From positions 1 to 64,000 of the forward strand of contig JAAFJN010000018.1 of NCBI GenBank assembly GCA_013298845.1: 64,000 bases of DNA. Reading direction: 5' to 3'. The first letter of the stretch is position 1, and every line of letters starts with the position of its first letter. The translations under genes and the position numbers were made by a program. The notes under the pieces are model-generated. The model was not told where the DNA came from. It made no database searches and saw only the letters and a program-made list of their open reading frames with translations. This stretch comes from Chitinophagales bacterium (GTDB taxonomy: Bacteria; Bacteroidota; Bacteroidia; Chitinophagales; Saprospiraceae). Positions 46,076-54,406 of the stretch are shown here, in pieces.

Positions 46076-46630
46076 ATGAATAAAACAATATTAATTTCAT
46101 TGTTTATGCTTTTGATGAATCAGTTCATCAATGCGCAGGAATGTCCCGACAGTGTCCTCATTTCCGGTACCTATCAAGTTCCATATACCGGCTCGCACGG
46201 CTGGATTCAGAGTAGTGGAGAGACCAAGATTCCCTTCGGCGCAAACGTAGTGTTAGATGCCAATCCGGACAATAATGGTTATATCCGGTTGAATGAAGGA
46301 TTTCGGGCCGTGCCCGGGTCGGTATTTAAAGCAGTAGTGAATACCCCTTGCGCTTTAACGGGAACGGATCATCCGATTATAGCCAGCCAAATCCAGGTGT
46401 TTCCCAATCCAAACAATGGAAACTTCACGGTAAAATTGCCCAACGCAGCCGAGCAAGGCTTGCAAATCAGGATCATTGACTTAGCCGGAAGGCTTATGTT
46501 AGAACAATCCACCGAAATGGGTAGTACATTACAAACCATTGACGCTCAACACCTGCCGGAAGGTTTGTATTTTTTGCAAATGATGTCGGAGGGTAGGGTA
46601 TTGGCTGTTGAGAAATTTGTGAAACAATAG
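46076..46630 (+). CDS. Small T9SS type A cargo protein
   Basis: A 184-residue protein with a signal peptide (to about NAQ), an N-terminal 60-residue beta domain resembling the 3-coathanger stack (IPFGANVVLDANPDN...YIRLNEGFRAVPGSVFKA) and a T9SS type A sorting tail (IQVFPNPNNGNFTVKL...LPEGLYFLQM). It is exported across the outer membrane. Six nt separate it from the fibre gene, so the two are likely cotranscribed. Confidence 0.87.
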   Translation: MNKTILISLFMLLMNQFINAQECPDSVLISGTYQVPYTGSHGWIQSSGETKIPFGANVVLDANPDNNGYIRLNEGFRAVPGSVFKAVVNTPCALTGTDHPIIASQIQVFPNPNNGNFTVKLPNAAEQGLQIRIIDLAGRLMLEQSTEMGSTLQTIDAQHLPEGLYFLQMMSEGRVLAVEKFVKQ

Positions 46631-46669
46631 CAACCAGAATTGTACGTTACAAAAACAAAGTTAATCGCT

Positions 46670-46699
46670 CCAAGCCGCCCCTGTCAAGGGGTGGCTTGG
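46670..46699 (+). terminator. Probable terminator hairpin
   Basis: Stem CCAAGCC-CCCC/GGGG-GGCTTGG with one G-T mismatch and a 6-nt loop, 39 nt after the T9SS gene stop. GTGTTTTGG follows. Confidence 0.6.
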
Positions 46700-46892
46700 C
46701 GTGTTTTGGAGTATAGGGAGGCAAGGTTGTGTAGTTATCATGTTTAAATATACTTATTAATGCTTTAGCAGGGGTTACAAACAAGAACAGACACATCCTG
46801 ACCAGTATCTCTGCCAAATATTAGCCAATTTAACCATTTTTCCCCAGAGAACCGGAAGAGCGCACTATTTTTGTTCCAAACAATAGATTTTT

Positions 46893-47861
46893 ATGCGACA
46901 CTCCTTCTTATTTACCATCGGGTTATTCCTTTTTCCCATTCTTTTATCGGCTCAACCCGTCAATTTTGCCCCCGTGGGGGCCATTTGGCGGTACAATATG
47001 TACATTCCCACGCTTGATCCATACGGCAGTAAACAATACCGTTACGTGGTCACCGGCGACACCCTGATTAACGGCTGGAACGCTCGCCGGTTGCAGGGTG
47101 AAGTATGGGGCGCAACCGGTTTCCAACCCGCAGCCTCGATGACCCGTTTTGTTGCTTCCGTTGACGACCGGGTGTACCATTGGGTGGACACCAGTTTTGT
47201 CCTGCTCTACGACTTTGGGGCCAGTCCGGGTGATACTATTCATTCCCGGATTGGAGGTGGTAGTTTCCCGTTTGACAACCATTGCGCCAGCCCCCCACCC
47301 CTGGGTTTCACTTTGGATTTTAGTTACGTGGTAGATTCGGTGGCCATTCGTACGGTGGGCGGATTAGCACAACGCGTTTTATTCACCCATCCGGCTAGTC
47401 TTGGTGAAATGTGGCATTTTCCTCAATACTCCCCAATCTGGACAGTAACGGAACGTATAGGTTCGGTGAGTGGCACTTGGTTTGGGGAATTTCAGTTTTG
47501 TGTTACCAAGGGATACTGGCCCAGTTTAAGGTGTTATTCGGATGCCGACATGTTTATTGAAGGTGTTCTTACCGGTACAGCGTGCGATTCGGTGGTATCA
47601 ACAGCCGGCCCGGTGCCCGCACTTCGGGTGGATATTGGTCCCAATCCGTTTCAATCGGCCGTGCTCGTCACCATTCCCGACGATGCGCCCGTGCCCTTGT
47701 GGATGACTATTAGTGGCGTTTCGGGAGTAATTACCGACCGTATTCCCTTGTCCCGTGGCCCGCAACGCATTGAGTTGCCCGCCCGTGCCGCCGGGTTTTA
47801 TTTTTGGCAAATTGAACACCATAACCATGTTGTGGCGCGGGGAAAATTGGTCAAAATGTGA
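46893..47861 (+). CDS. Secreted T9SS type A protein of unknown function
   Basis: A 322-residue protein with a signal peptide (to LSA), a beta-rich body (GAIWRYNMYI, YRYVVTGDTLINGWNARRL) as seen in many Bacteroidota secreted proteins, and a T9SS type A tail (VDIGPNPFQSAVLVTIP...GFYFWQIEHHNHVVARGKLVKM). A possible -7 box TATTTTTG lies at 46866-46873. Body function unknown. Confidence 0.85.
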   Translation: MRHSFLFTIGLFLFPILLSAQPVNFAPVGAIWRYNMYIPTLDPYGSKQYRYVVTGDTLINGWNARRLQGEVWGATGFQPAASMTRFVASVDDRVYHWVDTSFVLLYDFGASPGDTIHSRIGGGSFPFDNHCASPPPLGFTLDFSYVVDSVAIRTVGGLAQRVLFTHPASLGEMWHFPQYSPIWTVTERIGSVSGTWFGEFQFCVTKGYWPSLRCYSDADMFIEGVLTGTACDSVVSTAGPVPALRVDIGPNPFQSAVLVTIPDDAPVPLWMTISGVSGVITDRIPLSRGPQRIELPARAAGFYFWQIEHHNHVVARGKLVKM

Positions 47862-47899
47862 TAAATTCGTGTCCCATTACATTCATTACCCTAAAAAAC

Positions 47900-48754
47900 A
47901 TGCTCAACCTCCATTTTTCATTGCTCGCCGCCCCTTTTGCCCTCGCCCTGCTTTTTTGCACCTCGCCCAATTCCAGCCCAGCGCCAATAACAACGGAAAT
48001 GGCGGCAGATACCACCACGCTTTTGCAAACCCGGTTCCCGGCCCCCGATGGTTTTACGCGAGTACCGGCAGTGGCGGGTTCGTACGGCCATTGGTTGCGG
48101 AATTTGCCCCTGAAACCGCCGGGCACCCCGGTAAAATTATTCGACGGGGCCTTAAAAAGCAACCAAAAAGCCCACGCGGCGGTGGTGGATATGGACACCG
48201 GTAAACGCGATTTGCAACAATGCGCCGACGCAAGTATGCGCCTTTGGGCCGAATATTGCTACCACCAAAAAGCCTACAACAAGATTCATTTTAACCTCAC
48301 CAATGGCTTTCGCGTAGATTTTAGCAAATGGATCGAAGGCTACCGCGTGCAGGTAAAAGGCAACAAAACAACCTGGGTAAAATCACAAAAAAAGTCGGAT
48401 TCATACGCCACCTTACGCGCTTACTTAGATTTTGTGTTCGCCTACGCCGGTTCACTTTCCTTGTCGAAAGAACTTCCGGAAGTGCCCCTCAACAACCTGC
48501 AACCCGGCGATATTGTTATTCAGGGTGGCAGTCCGGGCCACGTGGTCGTGGTGCTGGATCTCGTAAAACACCCCAAAACCGGTGAAAAACGTTTCCTGCT
48601 CGGTCAAAGTTACATGCCCGCCCAGGATTTTCACGTGCTGGTGAATAAAAACAACCCGACCCTCAGTCCGTGGTACAAACTGGAGGAAATGACGGAACTG
48701 CGCACCCCCGAATGGACGTTTAGCCCGGTGGTGGTGCGGCGGTTCGCCAATTAA
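47900..48754 (+). CDS. DUF4846 domain lipoprotein
   Basis: 284 residues from Met 47900 (MLNLHFSLLAAPFALALLFC), probable lipid Cys at 20. The body fits DUF4846: GFTRVPAVAGSYGHWLRNLPLKPPGTPVKLFDG, CADASMRLWAEYCY, LQPGDIVIQGGSPGHVVVVLDL. The Cys-containing CADA segment and the GHVVVV segment resemble papain-like NlpC/P60 folds, so a peptidoglycan-related activity is possible but unproven. Confidence 0.85.
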   Translation: MLNLHFSLLAAPFALALLFCTSPNSSPAPITTEMAADTTTLLQTRFPAPDGFTRVPAVAGSYGHWLRNLPLKPPGTPVKLFDGALKSNQKAHAAVVDMDTGKRDLQQCADASMRLWAEYCYHQKAYNKIHFNLTNGFRVDFSKWIEGYRVQVKGNKTTWVKSQKKSDSYATLRAYLDFVFAYAGSLSLSKELPEVPLNNLQPGDIVIQGGSPGHVVVVLDLVKHPKTGEKRFLLGQSYMPAQDFHVLVNKNNPTLSPWYKLEEMTELRTPEWTFSPVVVRRFAN

Positions 48755-48778
48755 AAAAATGCATTCATTGTATTGCAA

Positions 48779-49138
48779 TTATCCAACAAAGTGATCTTCA
48801 AGGTTGGGACCTTCGGGATCATAGGGATCCGGCCCGTATTCATTAGGTCCTTGATTGCCTTCGGAAAAAAGTAAAAACAAGTTGTAAAAAGGCACTAATA
48901 AATACCAGCCACTGTTTCCAGTATCGTGCATTCGGCGTGCACCAACTGCCAAGCCGGGAATCAAGGTTGCCAAACCAAAAATACCAGAAAAAATAGCAAA
49001 TGATTCAGCCCCAAGAGTCAAAACTTCAAAAACCAATGAGATGACAAAGTTAACCAGTGTAAAAGTCCAATATTCGGCCCGAGTAGCACGACCAGAAAAA
49101 TCGGCGTATTTCTTCCATGGTTGTAGATAGTTTTCCAT
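48779..49138 (-). CDS. DUF805 family membrane protein
   Basis: A 119-residue protein with the family signature WKKYADFSGRATRAEYWTF and ARRMHDTGNSGW, and three membrane helices. The C-terminus is long and acidic (NEYGPDPYDPEGPNLEDHFVG). Function unknown. Expressed as a single gene, by its position between two others. Confidence 0.92.
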   Translation of the reverse strand: MENYLQPWKKYADFSGRATRAEYWTFTLVNFVISLVFEVLTLGAESFAIFSGIFGLATLIPGLAVGARRMHDTGNSGWYLLVPFYNLFLLFSEGNQGPNEYGPDPYDPEGPNLEDHFVG

Positions 49139-49243
49139 TAGAAAATTAGTTTTAGTTAGTTGATAAAATGTTTTGCACGGTAAAGGTAGACACTTTTTTA
49201 TATTCTTTACCGCAATAGGTGTTTTTTTTATTAGAATTACTAT

Positions 49244-50878
49244 TTAGAGACGTGATGCAGCCTTGGCAAACCCCGCCACCAATTCCCGGTAAGCCGCAAT
49301 GTGTGCCTGCGTGGCTTTGCCATCCCAGCCCAATTCTTGTCCCAACCAATTTCCGGCCATTTCGGCGGCGGCCTGCGTGGCCTGCCAATCCATAATTTCC
49401 AAGCGAATGCGGCGCGCAAAAAAATCGCGCAGGGTGCAGCACATTTCGTGGCGGGCAGTGTACACCACTTCGGCCCCGATAAAGGGATAATTGGGGGCCA
49501 ATCGCGCCGCCGTTTCGGCGTTTTCGCGGATAATGGCCACCAGATCGGGCCATTTGGTGCCGTAATTCAACAACAAATGGCGGCAAATATCTTCGGCGAG
49601 GCCCGTTTCCTGCTGGATATTTTTCCAGTCATCGGGGTGAAAACCCTGTCCGCCCACCAGCACGTACGATTCGGTGGCGCAGGTGTTGGAATTACCCAGG
49701 GCGGCGCAAATTTCGTCCACGGCATCTTTGGCCATGAGGCGGTAAGTGGTCCATTTGCCGCCCAATAAACTGTACAAATTTGACGCCGGATCGTGTTCTA
49801 CCTCGTGGTCGCGCACCAGTCCTTTGGTCGAACGGCCCACGGCGGTAATCAGCGGGCGCAAGCCGCCAAAACCGGCGGTTACCTGATCGGGCGTTACTTT
49901 TTGGCGAACGTACGGCGCGAGGGTTTCGAGCAGATAATCCACTTCGCGGCCTTCGAGCACGGGTTCGGCATCGCCCCCATTATAATCTTCGTCGGTGGTA
50001 CCCAGCAGCAATTTGTCAAAAAAAGGAATGGCAAATACCACGCGGCCGTCGGGGGTTTTGGGAATGAGCAGCGCCTCTTTGCCGCCCAAAATATCGAGGG
50101 GCAGCACGGCATGTACCCCCTTGGAGGGTCGGATGCGGGCGGGTATTTGCGGGTTGGCCGCGAGGCGGATATGATCGGCGTAAGGACCGGTGCAGTTGAG
50201 GAACACCTTGGCGCGAATGTGGTGTTGGTCGCCGGTGAGTTGGTCGGTGACCAATGCCGTTTGGAGGTGTCCGTTGGTGCTTTTTTCAAAACCCGTTACG
50301 GCAAGATGGTTAAGCGTGACCACGCCTTCTTCGCGGGCGCTGAGCGCGAGCGCGAGGGCGTAGCGGGCATCGTCCAATTGCCCGTCGTAGTAGAGTACGG
50401 CGCTGTGCAATTGGGGATTGAGGCCCGGAATGCGTTGTAACACCGTTTTTTTATTCAACCATTCGCTTTTGGGCAAGGTGTCTTTGGCCGAAGCAAACCA
50501 GGCGTAAATTTTTAGGCCAATGGTAAAATACAAACCTTCGATCCAGGAAAAAACCGGCGTTACCAGCGCCAATGGCCGCGAGAGGTGGGGCGCATTGGCC
50601 AATACCGCGTGGCGTTCTTCCAGGCCGTGGCGGACCTGTTTGAGTTGGGCGAAATCAAAATTTTTAAACGCCTGTTCGAGGTAGCGCACCCCGCCGTGGA
50701 TGAGTTTGGTGCTACGCGACGAGGTACCGGCCGAAAAATCGGAACTGTCTACCAGCACCACTTTGAGGCCCCGCAAGGCAGCGTCGAGGGCACAACCCGC
50801 CCCGGAAGCCCCGGCGCCGATGATACAAAGGTCAAACTCTTCGCGGTGGAGTTGATCAATAAGTTCTGCTCGGTTCAT
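49244..50878 (-). CDS. glpD: Glycerol-3-phosphate dehydrogenase (FAD-dependent)
   Basis: A 544-residue flavoenzyme. The Rossmann FAD motif LCIIGAGASGAGCALDAALRGLKVVLVD is at residues 16-44; RSTKLIHGGVRYLE and the C-terminal domain with YTARHEMCCTLRDFFARRIRLE follow. It oxidises glycerol-3-phosphate to DHAP at the membrane and feeds electrons to quinone. glpK and glpF are not adjacent. Confidence 0.95.
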   Translation of the reverse strand: MNRAELIDQLHREEFDLCIIGAGASGAGCALDAALRGLKVVLVDSSDFSAGTSSRSTKLIHGGVRYLEQAFKNFDFAQLKQVRHGLEERHAVLANAPHLSRPLALVTPVFSWIEGLYFTIGLKIYAWFASAKDTLPKSEWLNKKTVLQRIPGLNPQLHSAVLYYDGQLDDARYALALALSAREEGVVTLNHLAVTGFEKSTNGHLQTALVTDQLTGDQHHIRAKVFLNCTGPYADHIRLAANPQIPARIRPSKGVHAVLPLDILGGKEALLIPKTPDGRVVFAIPFFDKLLLGTTDEDYNGGDAEPVLEGREVDYLLETLAPYVRQKVTPDQVTAGFGGLRPLITAVGRSTKGLVRDHEVEHDPASNLYSLLGGKWTTYRLMAKDAVDEICAALGNSNTCATESYVLVGGQGFHPDDWKNIQQETGLAEDICRHLLLNYGTKWPDLVAIIRENAETAARLAPNYPFIGAEVVYTARHEMCCTLRDFFARRIRLEIMDWQATQAAAEMAGNWLGQELGWDGKATQAHIAAYRELVAGFAKAASRL

Positions 50879-50936
50879 AGATGTTTAAAATTTTGGCTGC
50901 TGTTAATCTACCCCAACGACACACCCCGGCGCGACA

Positions 50937-51992
50937 CTATAATTCCTCTTCGTCGAAATACACCTTGTAGTATTTTTTTCCTTTATCGTCGTCGAAGCCC
51001 CGTTCAATCAGGTCGCGGCGACCGTGGACGTAAATATGGAAGTTTTTATCGAGTTTAATCACACTTTTAAGCACTTTAAACTCTTTTTTTACGGCCTGGC
51101 CGCTAATATCGAATTTTTCTTCCAAAGGCACGGCGTACGCTTTGGAATAGGTATCGCGAAACTCTTTGAGGGCCTCCTGCTGTTCCGGTTCATCGGGGAA
51201 CAGGGTTTGGGCGTAATCTTCGAGTTCGAAGGATTCATTTTCTTTAAAATACAAACCGGAGCGGTAGAGCAGGTCTAATTGATCGGCGCGGTCCAAACTA
51301 AATTGGCTGGGCAATTTGTCGTTAATAAACTCCCCCGACATACTGATGTGGTGGCGGGTGTTGAAGTAATTATCTTCGATGGGGCGCACGCGCAGGTATT
51401 CATCTTTCCAAAACGAGCGCTCATCTTTTTTAGAAACGGTATCAATGGCGCACACCCGGTAACCTTCGGCTTCGTCGAGGTTAAAAATAAGGGCGGCTAC
51501 TTCGAGTTTTTGGGTCGAAATACCTTCAATAACGCTAATGGCAAAAGCATCACCGGCGCGTTCCACTTTGAGGTAGGGTTCTTTGGTTTGTACTTTTACC
51601 AAAGCAAGCGCCTGCACGGGTTCGCCTTGCAGCAAAATATCGTCGAAATAAGCGGCAAAAAACTCCCCGCCGCGAATTTTGGGCAACTCGGCGTGTTCGT
51701 ACAACCGTTGGGCGAGTTGAATCATTTCGGTGGGCAATTGTTCGGGATCGGTAAAAATCGTCATACACGATTGATAAACCGGGTGGTTGCTCACGTCTTC
51801 CTCGTGGTGGAAATAAAAAAACTCTTCGGTTTTTTCGAATGGTTTGAGAAAAGTGGTGAGAATAAGTTCCTCGGCTACCTGATGGAGCGAGGTAAGGGTT
51901 TGTTGGGGAATACTCACCCCTTCGTACCGGTTTTTGTTGCCCACCCAGGCCGTTGCCAGCCTTTTCAATTGAGCAGATGAAATATCAAGCAT
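50937..51992 (-). CDS. Nucleoid-associated protein, NdpA/NA37 family
   Basis: 351 residues from Met 51992 (MLDISSAQLKRLATAWVGNKN). The family pattern is visible: FFAAYFDDILLQGEPVQALALVKVQTKEPYLKV and the C-terminal SVIKLDKNFHIYVHGRRDLIERGFDDDKGKKYYKVYF. Members bind the nucleoid (YejK) or lie in phage and mobile contexts, but here the gene sits among chromosomal genes. It is cytoplasmic. Role in this organism unknown. Confidence 0.85.
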   Translation of the reverse strand: MLDISSAQLKRLATAWVGNKNRYEGVSIPQQTLTSLHQVAEELILTTFLKPFEKTEEFFYFHHEEDVSNHPVYQSCMTIFTDPEQLPTEMIQLAQRLYEHAELPKIRGGEFFAAYFDDILLQGEPVQALALVKVQTKEPYLKVERAGDAFAISVIEGISTQKLEVAALIFNLDEAEGYRVCAIDTVSKKDERSFWKDEYLRVRPIEDNYFNTRHHISMSGEFINDKLPSQFSLDRADQLDLLYRSGLYFKENESFELEDYAQTLFPDEPEQQEALKEFRDTYSKAYAVPLEEKFDISGQAVKKEFKVLKSVIKLDKNFHIYVHGRRDLIERGFDDDKGKKYYKVYFDEEEL

Positions 51993-52070
51993 AATTTCTG
52001 AATTTTGCAGCGGCAAAAGTAATCCGAAAGGAGGTGTTTTTGAAATTAAAAGATCGAAACTTATCCACAA

Positions 52071-53192
52071 TTGAGAATAGCAGTTAATACCCGATTTTTA
52101 TTACCGGGCCGCCTCGAGGGGCTGGGCTGGTACACCCACGAAATGTTGTGGCGTTTGGTGCAGCGACATCCCGAACACGAATATTTATTTTTGTTCGACC
52201 GGCCTTTCGACCCCGCTTTTGTGTATTCGGAGCGCGTTACGCCCAAAGTGGTGTTTCCGCCCGCCCGGCATCCGCTGCTGTTTTATCTGTGGTTCGAACA
52301 CGCCGTTCCGCGCGTACTGCGCCAATGGAAACCCGACGTGTTTTTTTCGCCCGATAATTTTTTGAGCCTTTCTTCGCCCGTTCCCACGTTGCTCACCATC
52401 CACGACGTGATTCCGCTGCAAATGCCGGAGCAAATTAAATGGGTGCACCGCCAATATTACAACCGGTATTTGCGGCGGTTTATCGCCCGCGCCGACCATA
52501 TTTTAACCATTTCGGACTACGTAAAACGCAGCATTACGGAAGAATGCGGCACTTCGGCGGACAAAATCACCGTGGCCTGGAACGGCTGCCGCACGCAGTT
52601 TGTGCCCGTTGCGGAACCCGAACAAGCGGCCGTTCGGCGGGCGTTTAGCGACGGAAAACCGTACTTTTTTTACACCGGGGCCATTCATCCCCGCAAAAAC
52701 ATTCCGCGTTTGATTCGGGCTTACACCCGCTTCCGCGCCCGCACGGGAGCCGAGGTGTTGCTCCTGCTGGGCGGTCGGTTTATGGGCCACGATACCGCCG
52801 TGACGGAAGCCTTGGACGCATCGCCCTACAAAAATGACGTGCGGATTTTGGGTTACGTCAAAGACACCGACCTGGCCCGGCTCATGGGTTCGGCGCTGGC
52901 GTTGGTGTACCCGTCGCTGAGCGAAGGGTTTGGCCTCCCGGTACTGGAAGCCATGTCGGCCGATGTGCCCGTACTCACGTCTAACACCACGGCCCTGCCC
53001 GAAGTAGCGGGCGACGCCGCCATTTTGGTCAACCCACTCGACGAGGCGGCCATTGCCCACGGGCTGGAGCAATTGCTCGACGCGGCCTTCCGGCAAACAT
53101 TGGTGGAAAAAGGCCGGGCGCAGCGGACGTTGTTCAGTTGGGATACGGCGGCGGAGCAGTTGCATGGGTGTTTGGCGGGGTTGGGGGGGTAG
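52071..53192 (+). CDS. Glycosyltransferase family 4 protein, TTG start
   Basis: A 373-residue GT-B enzyme: N-terminal IAVNTRFLLPGRLEGLGWYTHEML, hinge LTIHDVIPLQMPEQ, YFFYTGAIHPRKNIPRL and the sugar-nucleotide site ALVYPSLSEGFGLPVLEAM. The first codon is TTG at 52071; an in-frame stop at 52047 and no ATG between leave no other start that keeps the conserved N-terminus. It probably adds a sugar to a cell-surface glycan. No other glycan genes are nearby. Confidence 0.92.
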   Translation: MRIAVNTRFLLPGRLEGLGWYTHEMLWRLVQRHPEHEYLFLFDRPFDPAFVYSERVTPKVVFPPARHPLLFYLWFEHAVPRVLRQWKPDVFFSPDNFLSLSSPVPTLLTIHDVIPLQMPEQIKWVHRQYYNRYLRRFIARADHILTISDYVKRSITEECGTSADKITVAWNGCRTQFVPVAEPEQAAVRRAFSDGKPYFFYTGAIHPRKNIPRLIRAYTRFRARTGAEVLLLLGGRFMGHDTAVTEALDASPYKNDVRILGYVKDTDLARLMGSALALVYPSLSEGFGLPVLEAMSADVPVLTSNTTALPEVAGDAAILVNPLDEAAIAHGLEQLLDAAFRQTLVEKGRAQRTLFSWDTAAEQLHGCLAGLGG

Positions 53193-53305
53193 GATTTTTT
53201 TGGGTTGTTCAAACAAAAAACTTCTGCTATCTGCTATCGTACATCATCAATCATATATCAAAAAACACACTGGCGCAACCCACAAAATAACCGTTTTGGT
53301 TTAAA

Positions 53306-53375
53306 AAGAAACCAACGCCAGATGCACCTTATGACGAAGTCCCCGCTCAAACGTCCAAAAACGTTTTGGTTTCTT
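53306..53375. repeat. 70-bp inverted-repeat element in repeat A
   Basis: Ends AAGAAACCAA and TTGGTTTCTT are perfect reverse complements. A second small hairpin (CCAAAA-ACG-TTTTGG) nests at the right end. It may be a MITE-like element or a folded RNA. The second copy is at 54205-54275, with one extra C. Confidence 0.6.
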
Positions 53376-53439
53376 GGGATGAAGAGGTGTAAAATTGACC
53401 ATTGGGCTTGGAAAAATAAATAATCACTGGCCTGCCCAG

Positions 53440-53470
53440 TTGTTAGATTTGTCTAATTACCTTACCTTTG
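53440..53470 (+). promoter_or_regulatory. Promoter of the toxin-antitoxin pair, in repeat A
   Basis: TTG at 53440-53442, a 20-nt spacer and TACCTTTG at 53463-53470; predicted start about 36 nt before the antitoxin ATG. Confidence 0.7.
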
Positions 53471-53512
53471 TTTACGTTTTTGTTTTATCTACACGAAATA
53501 AAATGATCAAAT

Positions 53513-53734
53513 ATGGTTTTTGAAGCACCACCTCCACCGCTTTCCAACATTCAAATGGAATTATTAAAACTCTATTCCGTTGGTGTCTCCGATGATATTT
53601 TGCTTGAACTCAAAAAGGTAATGTCCAAATTTCTCATGCAGAAACTGCGTGAAGAAGCCGATATGGTATGGCTCGAAAAAGGCTATACGGAAAAGGACAT
53701 TGCGGCGTGGTTAGGTAAAAATGAAGTTCCGTGA
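53513..53734 (+). CDS. Putative antitoxin of a PIN toxin-antitoxin pair
   Basis: A 73-residue protein. N-terminal linker, then SNIQMELLKLYSVGVSDDILLELKKVMSKFLMQKL, helical, and a C-terminal part ending WLGKNEVP that would cover the toxin. The pattern fits small antitoxins partnered with COG1569 PIN toxins, but no firm DNA-binding motif is visible. Its stop overlaps the toxin ATG by one base (TGATG), typical of such pairs. Confidence 0.78.
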   Translation: MVFEAPPPPLSNIQMELLKLYSVGVSDDILLELKKVMSKFLMQKLREEADMVWLEKGYTEKDIAAWLGKNEVP

Positions 53735-54147
53735 TGCTGAAAATAGTCTTGGACACAAACGTTATTCTTAGTTCGGTTTCCACAAAGTCTCCCTATCGGA
53801 TAGTTTTTGACAAATTGAATGATTTTGCGTACGAACTTGCCGTTTCAACCGAAATCTTATTAGAATATGAAGAAAAATTAAGTGAAATATTCAGTCCCCG
53901 CGTTGCCCAGTTAAATCTAGAGATGATGATGATAAACCCAAATATCATTCGTATCTCTCCATCCTTTCAAACTCGACTGATTTACCCGGACGTAGATGAC
54001 AACAAATTTGTTGATTGTGCATTTGCAGCCAACGCTCATTACATTGTAACGAATGACAGAGACTATAATATCCTAAAACAAACAGGTTTTCCAAAAATAA
54101 ATTTATTGAACATAGAAGAGTTTACTGAAGTTTTGAAAAACTTGTAG
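53734..54147 (+). CDS. PIN domain toxin (COG1569-type)
   Basis: A 137-residue PIN domain protein: VLDTNVILSS with the first acidic residue, VSTEILLEYEEKL with conserved Glu, DDNKFVDCAFAANAHYIVTNDRDY with the remaining acidic residues. PIN toxins are Mg-dependent RNases that cleave tRNA, rRNA or mRNA and are held by the antitoxin. All four acidic positions appear intact, so it is likely active. The ATG 53734 is preferred over GTG 53731. Confidence 0.9.
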   Translation: MLKIVLDTNVILSSVSTKSPYRIVFDKLNDFAYELAVSTEILLEYEEKLSEIFSPRVAQLNLEMMMINPNIIRISPSFQTRLIYPDVDDNKFVDCAFAANAHYIVTNDRDYNILKQTGFPKINLLNIEEFTEVLKNL

Positions 54148-54199
54148 TCATCGGCGGCGTATTGTGAAACTGCAATATGTACAGACAGATGATGCGCTT

Positions 54200-54373
54200 T
54201 TAAAAAGAAACCAACGCCAGATGCACCTTATGACGAAGTCCCCCGCTCAAACGTCCAAAAACGTTTTGGTTTCTTGGGGTGAAGAGGTGTAAAATTGACC
54301 ATTGGGCTTGGAAAAATAAATGACTACCAACCAGCCAAGTTGTTAGATTTGTCTAAATACCGTATGTTTGTTT
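54200..54373 (+). repeat. 173-bp direct repeat, copy B (downstream of the toxin-antitoxin pair)
   Basis: Repeats copy A after 899-900 bp with one extra C and changes in the last 40 bp. Like copy A it ends with a promoter, which here points at the gene at 54407. The toxin-antitoxin pair sits exactly between the two copies. Confidence 0.85.
54340..54370 (+). promoter_or_regulatory. Promoter in repeat B
   Basis: TTG at 54340-54342, a 20-nt spacer and TATGTTTG at 54363-54370. It differs from the promoter of copy A in the -7 box but keeps the consensus. Confidence 0.65.
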
Positions 54374-54406
54374 GCATTTTTAAAATATGTAAAAAAACAA
54401 AAGCAC

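Larger units (their letters stand above)
53301..53473 (+). repeat. 173-bp direct repeat, copy A (upstream of the toxin-antitoxin pair)
   Basis: The first copy of a repeat found again at 54200-54373 (about 90 percent identical by eye). It contains a 70-bp segment bounded by perfect 10-bp inverted ends (53306-53315 and 53366-53375), a 40-bp conserved middle, and at its end a complete promoter. Confidence 0.85.

Noticed and set aside
50937-51992. Calling the NA37-type gene a sign of a mobile element
   Set aside because: Its neighbours are glpD and a glycosyltransferase, with no integrase or phage genes; the family also has chromosomal members.
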